Source of the DNA: Thermodesulfobacteriota bacterium
GTDB taxonomy: Bacteria; Desulfobacterota; S145-22
DNA: 16,177 bases
Assembly (NCBI GenBank): GCA_024763435.1
Contig: JANTFN010000013.1
Location: 1-16,177 of the forward strand
Reading direction: 5' to 3'
Each line of letters opens with the position of its first letter. The stretch's first letter is position 1. The notes beneath the pieces are model-generated. The model searched no databases, was not told the origin of the DNA, and saw only the letters and a list, made by a program, of their open reading frames with translations. This document shows positions 13,091 to 16,177 of this stretch, piece by piece. The translations under genes were made by a program, and so were the position numbers.

Positions 13091-15325
13091 ATGATTGCAA
13101 GAGTTACAAATATATCAACTTACGACAGAATCCTGAAAAACATGCTTTATAATGCCGCAAAACTCCAGGATCTTCAGGAAAAGGTATCCTCCGGCAAGCG
13201 GATTAACCATCCATCAGATGATCCGCTGGGAGAAATAAAGACCCTTGACTACCGGACTATCCTCTCCAGCATTGATCACTATCTGGGCAACATCACCTAC
13301 GGCAAGACCTGGGTTAATCAAATTGATTCCAGTATGAGCGACATGGGGACATTGATTTCAAGGGCAAAATCCCTTGCCATTTCCCAGGCCGCGGATACGG
13401 CGGACGCGACAACACGCAAGGGGACTTCTGTAGAAATTGGGAGTCTTTACCAGCGCATAATTGACCTTGCAAACTCGCAGGCTGGTGAAAATTACCTGTT
13501 TGGGGGAAGCATTACAAACCAGGCGCCTTTCAGCCTGGATGGGGTTTATCACGGGAATAATCAGCGCCTCTATATTGAAGCGGGGAAAGGTGTCCGATCG
13601 GAGATAAACGCCATCGGGTCAAATTTTCTCGCCACAGACTTGAACCCGGCTATCTCGACAGACGCGGCAACGGGCGGCTACACCTATTCGTCCAGTGATG
13701 TCACGGACCAGTTTATGATTGATTCAAGTAATGATACCCTTCAGGTGATGCTGGCGGGAGACACGGGGGGTGCCCCGCGGGATGTCCAACTGACGGCAGG
13801 GGGCTATACCGGAGATGCGCTTGCGACCCACCTTCAGGACCAGATACGGCTCCTTGGAACCGCTGGCGGCGTTGACTATGGAAAAGTAACTGTTGCCTAT
13901 GATGCCGCGACAGACCATTTTACTGTTGACAGCGGGGATCCCGCGACCAATTTCGATACTTTTCAGAACGCGGCAGGTAGCAGTGCCCGCCAGACGCTGG
14001 GTTTCAGCGCGGATATCACGGGTAACGGCGATACGGATGTGGAATCCGACACGGCGGTTGCCTTCAATGTGATTTCCGGCGTTAATGACAGCTTTACCGT
14101 TGCGGTTGACGGCGGTGCCGCGCACAGCATTACGCTTACCGCCGGAACTTACACGGCGGCCTCGCTCGTAACGGAAATGCAGACGCAGTTGAATACCGCT
14201 CTTGGCGCTGGTGTTGTCGCCGTTGATTATGACACGTCACACAGCAACCGCTTTACCCTCACGTCCGCGACAACAGGAACGACTTCATCCGTGACGCTCC
14301 TTCCCGGCACGAATGATTTTCTAAGAATGGCCGGCCTGGAACCGGACCTCTCCGTCCAGGGAACAACGCCGACCCTTATTTCCGATCTGAATGCGGGAAG
14401 CGGCGTCACGTTAGGCGTTATAAATGTAACAGACAGGGCGGGAAACAGCGCGAATATTGATTTAACCGGCGCGACAACGGTAGCGGATATCCTGCAGACC
14501 ATCAATGCAGTTGCGGGTGTCAATGTGACCGCATCCCTGAACGCGGGGAAGAGTAGTATCATTATGACAGATACCAACGCGCCGCCCGCGCAGCACCAGA
14601 ATCTTGCCATAACAGATGTAAGCGGAACGGCAGCCGGTGATCTGGGTATTGCCCAGGATGTCCCGGGCAATATTACCGGGAAGGACCTGGACCCAGCTGT
14701 TACGGAACAGACGAGAATTGCAGCGCTTTACGGAGGTCAGGGGAGAACGCTTGGATTGATTCAGGTGGAAAACGGCGGCGTTGAGGGAACTGTTGATTTA
14801 TCAGGGGCTGTTTCTGTGCAGGATATCCTGACCCGGGTTAACGCGGATTCGAACAGTGCGTTGAATATTTCCGCGTCGGTTATGACATCTGGAAAGGCCC
14901 TGGACATCACTTCGAGTGATGGAAACACGGTTGCCCTTGTCTTCGACGGAGATGATAATAAAAGCAGCTCCGCCCTGGGTATCCAGGGGGAGCAGGATAT
15001 CTTGAAAACATTCAGGCTTTTGAAGGAAGCACTTGAAAAAAATGATGGGCACGCCATTCAGGGGATTCTTCAGCATTTTGATGAAGGGTTGAAGGAGACC
15101 CTTTCCGAGCATGCTGTTATCGGGGCTTCGTCTAATAAACTGGAGCGGGCCGTGACGATTCAGACGGAACTCCAGGTAAATACCGCCCAAGCCCTGTCAA
15201 ATACAGAGGATGCGGATATTCTGAAAACACTGTCGGATTTCAGTCTTCAACAAACAGCCCTTCAGGTTTCACTTCAGTCCGCCGCGAGAATAATTCAGCC
15301 AACATTGCTCGATTTTCTAAGATAA
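13091..15325 (+). CDS. flgL: Hook-associated protein FlgL (HAP3), enlarged form with four internal modules
   Basis: FlgL is the second hook-filament junction protein, lying between FlgK and the flagellin filament and related to flagellin. The N-terminal 180 residues are the flagellin-like D0/D1 part (MIARVTNISTYDRILKNMLY, KVSSGKRINHPSDDPLGEIK, NSQAGENYLFGGS). The C-terminal 110 residues (635-744) are the closing coiled part (LKTLSDFSLQQTALQVSLQS). Enteric FlgL has about 317 residues; this one has 744. The extra 440 residues are two LTAGxYT modules (208-305, 325-416) followed by two modules like the flagellin IN motif of FliD and flagellins (428-520, 541-631). They would project outward from the junction. 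GGGAGG lies about eight bases before the ATG. The gene is uninterrupted and in frame throughout. Confidence 0.95.
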   Translation: MIARVTNISTYDRILKNMLYNAAKLQDLQEKVSSGKRINHPSDDPLGEIKTLDYRTILSSIDHYLGNITYGKTWVNQIDSSMSDMGTLISRAKSLAISQAADTADATTRKGTSVEIGSLYQRIIDLANSQAGENYLFGGSITNQAPFSLDGVYHGNNQRLYIEAGKGVRSEINAIGSNFLATDLNPAISTDAATGGYTYSSSDVTDQFMIDSSNDTLQVMLAGDTGGAPRDVQLTAGGYTGDALATHLQDQIRLLGTAGGVDYGKVTVAYDAATDHFTVDSGDPATNFDTFQNAAGSSARQTLGFSADITGNGDTDVESDTAVAFNVISGVNDSFTVAVDGGAAHSITLTAGTYTAASLVTEMQTQLNTALGAGVVAVDYDTSHSNRFTLTSATTGTTSSVTLLPGTNDFLRMAGLEPDLSVQGTTPTLISDLNAGSGVTLGVINVTDRAGNSANIDLTGATTVADILQTINAVAGVNVTASLNAGKSSIIMTDTNAPPAQHQNLAITDVSGTAAGDLGIAQDVPGNITGKDLDPAVTEQTRIAALYGGQGRTLGLIQVENGGVEGTVDLSGAVSVQDILTRVNADSNSALNISASVMTSGKALDITSSDGNTVALVFDGDDNKSSSALGIQGEQDILKTFRLLKEALEKNDGHAIQGILQHFDEGLKETLSEHAVIGASSNKLERAVTIQTELQVNTAQALSNTEDADILKTLSDFSLQQTALQVSLQSAARIIQPTLLDFLR
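13712..14005 (+). repeat. LTAGxYT module in FlgL (copy 2 of 3)
   Basis: FlgL residues 208-305: FMIDSSNDTLQV, VQLTAGGYTGDALATHLQDQ, VTVAYDAATDHFTVD and a closing QTLGF. Element order matches the FlgK copy and the next FlgL copy, with a somewhat longer loop before the YDAAT strand. Similarity is at protein level; I saw no long DNA identity, so the copies are old. Confidence 0.75.
14063..14338 (+). repeat. LTAGxYT module in FlgL (copy 3 of 3)
   Basis: FlgL residues 325-416: FNVISGVNDSFTVAVDGG, HSITLTAGTYTAASLVTEMQ, VDYDTSHSNRFTLTS and a closing LRMAGL. It is the closest of the FlgL copies to the FlgK module in the segment around the ITLTAG motif. Confidence 0.75.
14372..14650 (+). repeat. Flagellin-IN-like module in FlgL (copy 1 of 2)
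   Basis: FlgL residues 428-520: LISDLNAGSGVTLGVINVTD, IDLTGATTVADILQTINAV, VTASLNAGKSSIIMTD, and a closing AGDLGI. This follows the flagellin IN (FliD/flagellin) pattern of a glycine turn, a strand, a tV-DiL-iN helix and a final strand pair. Confidence 0.75.
14711..14983 (+). repeat. Flagellin-IN-like module in FlgL (copy 2 of 2)
   Basis: FlgL residues 541-631: RIAALYGGQGRTLGLIQVEN, VDLSGAVSVQDILTRVNAD, LNISASVMTSGKALDITSSD and a closing SALGI. It aligns element by element with the preceding copy (LGVINVTD/LGLIQVEN; DLTGATTVADIL/DLSGAVSVQDIL), indicating tandem duplication. Confidence 0.75.
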
Positions 15326-15336
15326 CGGGAGAAAGC

Positions 15337-15591
15337 ATGCTCATTCTGACACGGAAGTCGGGCGAGCGTATCGCGATTGGTGACGATATCGTCCTTAAAA
15401 TTCTCGAAATTCACGGTAAGCAGGTCAAAATCGGTATTGAGGCACCCAAGCACATGGCCGTCCATCGGGGGGAAGTTTTTGAACGGATTCAAGAGGCCAA
15501 TTTAAAAGCGGCATCTCCGGACCCTTCCGTTTTTGGGAAGTTGCCCGAGGCGTTAAAGAAACGGACGCATATTGCCGATAAAGATACTTAA
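15337..15591 (+). CDS. csrA: Carbon storage / translational regulator CsrA
   Basis: CsrA is a small dimeric RNA-binding protein that blocks translation by binding GGA motifs at ribosome-binding sites, classically of the flagellin mRNA in organisms that also have FliW. The 84-residue product has the RNA-contact residues LTR (4-6) and VHRGEV (42-47, including Arg44). GIEAPKHMAVHR is the typical core. It is longer than the 61-residue enteric CsrA; the extra C-terminal tail (about 56-84) is a feature of CsrA proteins that FliW controls. GGGAGA lies about seven bases upstream of the ATG. It lies 11 bases after flgL and 12 before fliW, so it falls under the sigma-28 promoter by inference. Confidence 0.96.
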   Translation: MLILTRKSGERIAIGDDIVLKILEIHGKQVKIGIEAPKHMAVHRGEVFERIQEANLKAASPDPSVFGKLPEALKKRTHIADKDT

Positions 15592-15603
15592 GGGGAGAAA
15601 ACA

Positions 15604-16098
15604 GTGCTTTTAAAAGGAACACGCCTCGGCGATGTTGAAATAGCAGACGAGAAGGTCATCACGTTTCCCAACGGAATTCTGGGATTTGAAGAAATGAAGC
15701 GATTTGTCCTGCTTACACCGAATCCCTCGGTTCCATTTCACTGGCTTCAGTCCGTGGAGAGTCCTCCGCTTGCCTTCGTGGCGATCAATCCGCTTGTGTT
15801 TCATCCTGAATACAAGATGAGTATCCCGGAAGCGCAATTGCGTGTTGTTCAGGATGATACGGATACAGAGATTGCGGTGCTGGTTATTGTTACCATCCCC
15901 AAAGACCCGGAAAAAATGACCGCGAATATGGCCGGTCCCCTCCTTATAAACGCCCGGAACCGGATCGGCGTACAGGCTGTTCTTGGCGACGAAACCTATT
16001 CAACCCATCATCTCATTATAAAAGAACTCCAGGAATCGGGAAAAGACGCGCAATACCCTGTCAAAGATGGACTTGAACAGATAGCAACGCATTACTGA
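15604..16098 (+). CDS. fliW: Flagellar assembly factor FliW
   Basis: FliW binds and inhibits CsrA; when free flagellin accumulates it captures FliW and releases CsrA, so flagellin synthesis follows demand. The 164-residue product shows the family's blocks: ITFPNGILGFEEMKRFVLLT, FHWLQSVESPPLAFVAINPL, AVLVIVTIPKDPEKMTANMA and GPLLINARNRIGVQAVLGDE with a closing YSTHHLIIKEL. Length is usual, with about 20 extra residues at the end. The start is GTG with GGGGAG seven bases upstream. It lies 12 bases after csrA, the standard pairing. Flagellin is expected nearby but is not in the window. Confidence 0.96.
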   Translation: MLLKGTRLGDVEIADEKVITFPNGILGFEEMKRFVLLTPNPSVPFHWLQSVESPPLAFVAINPLVFHPEYKMSIPEAQLRVVQDDTDTEIAVLVIVTIPKDPEKMTANMAGPLLINARNRIGVQAVLGDETYSTHHLIIKELQESGKDAQYPVKDGLEQIATHY

Positions 16099-16113
16099 GT
16101 CCCCTATGCCTAT

Positions 16114-16159
16114 AAAAGTTCGGGTCAGGTGATGTCCTGTGCTATGGTGTTGAACTTTT
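16114..16159. terminator. Possible hairpin terminator after fliW
   Basis: AAAAGTTC (16114-16121) and GAACTTTT (16152-16159) are perfect inverted arms, and a small CAGG/CCTG hairpin (16126-16129, 16136-16139) sits between them. One more T follows. The A/T character of both arms would suit a bidirectional terminator, but the 30-base interval and few G-C pairs make it weak. The last bases (CTGAACCCG) could also pair with CGGGTCAG at 16121-16128. The stretch 16099-16177 holds no gene. Confidence 0.35.
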
Positions 16160-16177
16160 TCCCAAGTGCTGAACCCG

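Noticed and set aside
13724..14670. Minus-strand open frames inside flgL as a possible nested gene
   Set aside because: They arise from the repetitive Thr/Ala/Gly-rich coding sequence of the modules; no start signals or domains were seen.
13712..14983. Module pairs in flgL as a DNA-level tandem repeat or mobile element
   Set aside because: Similarity is visible in protein, but no long identical DNA, terminal inverted repeats or target duplications were seen; the frame is intact.
1..16177. CRISPR arrays, tRNA or rRNA genes, insertion sequences, phage genes
   Set aside because: No regularly spaced direct repeats, no tRNA-like cloverleaf sequence, and no transposase or integrase motifs were found on either strand by reading.

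Overview
The window is a flagellar gene cluster from a Gram-negative, flagellated bacterium. It is most likely a deltaproteobacterium in the broad sense (Desulfobacterota, perhaps a syntroph or sulfate reducer). Three things point there. Outer-membrane flagellar parts are present (L-ring lipoprotein FlgH, P-ring FlgI, P-ring chaperone FlgA). The order flgF-flgG-flgA-flgH-flgI-flgJ-flgM-flgN-flgK-flgL-csrA-fliW is, from memory, the usual order in that group. Late flagellar promoters of both the sigma-54 and sigma-28 type are visible. The taxon is an inference; no rRNA or other marker gene is present.

Layout. Positions 1-1399 hold one minus-strand thiolase-family gene and, beyond its end, a strong minus-strand sigma-70-like promoter that reads out of the left edge. 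Positions 1400-1649 form a divergent regulatory region with a good plus-strand sigma-70-like promoter, an inverted repeat covering its -35 box, and a second hairpin in the presumed leader. Positions 1650-2453 encode an M48 metalloprotease lipoprotein. From 2598 to 16098 everything is flagellar and on the plus strand.

The flagellar block falls into three likely transcription groups. The first (2598-5099) encodes a small unrecognised protein, a membrane-anchored coiled-coil protein, a FliK-like hook-length control protein and a free-standing FlhB C-terminal-like protein. It has a sigma-70-like promoter in front and a probable terminator behind. The second (5260-10056) starts at a textbook sigma-54 promoter and encodes distal rod proteins FlgF and FlgG, the P- and L-ring machinery FlgA, FlgH and FlgI, and the rod-binding protein FlgJ. 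The third (10196-16098) starts at a consensus-perfect sigma-28 promoter and encodes the anti-sigma factor FlgM, the chaperone FlgN, the hook-filament junction proteins FlgK and FlgL, and the CsrA/FliW pair that controls flagellin translation. This matches the usual hierarchy: rod, hook and rings first, then filament-stage genes once FlgM has been exported.

The gene content is orthodox, and I see no evidence of a wholly new system. The most interesting points are: (i) the greatly enlarged FlgL (744 residues), with two pairs of internal modules, one type of which also occurs in FlgK; (ii) the clean terminator / sigma-54 promoter / palindrome arrangement before flgF; (iii) the perfect sigma-28 promoter before flgM; (iv) the dyad over the promoter of the M48 gene; and (v) two small, poorly characterised proteins at the head of the flagellar block.
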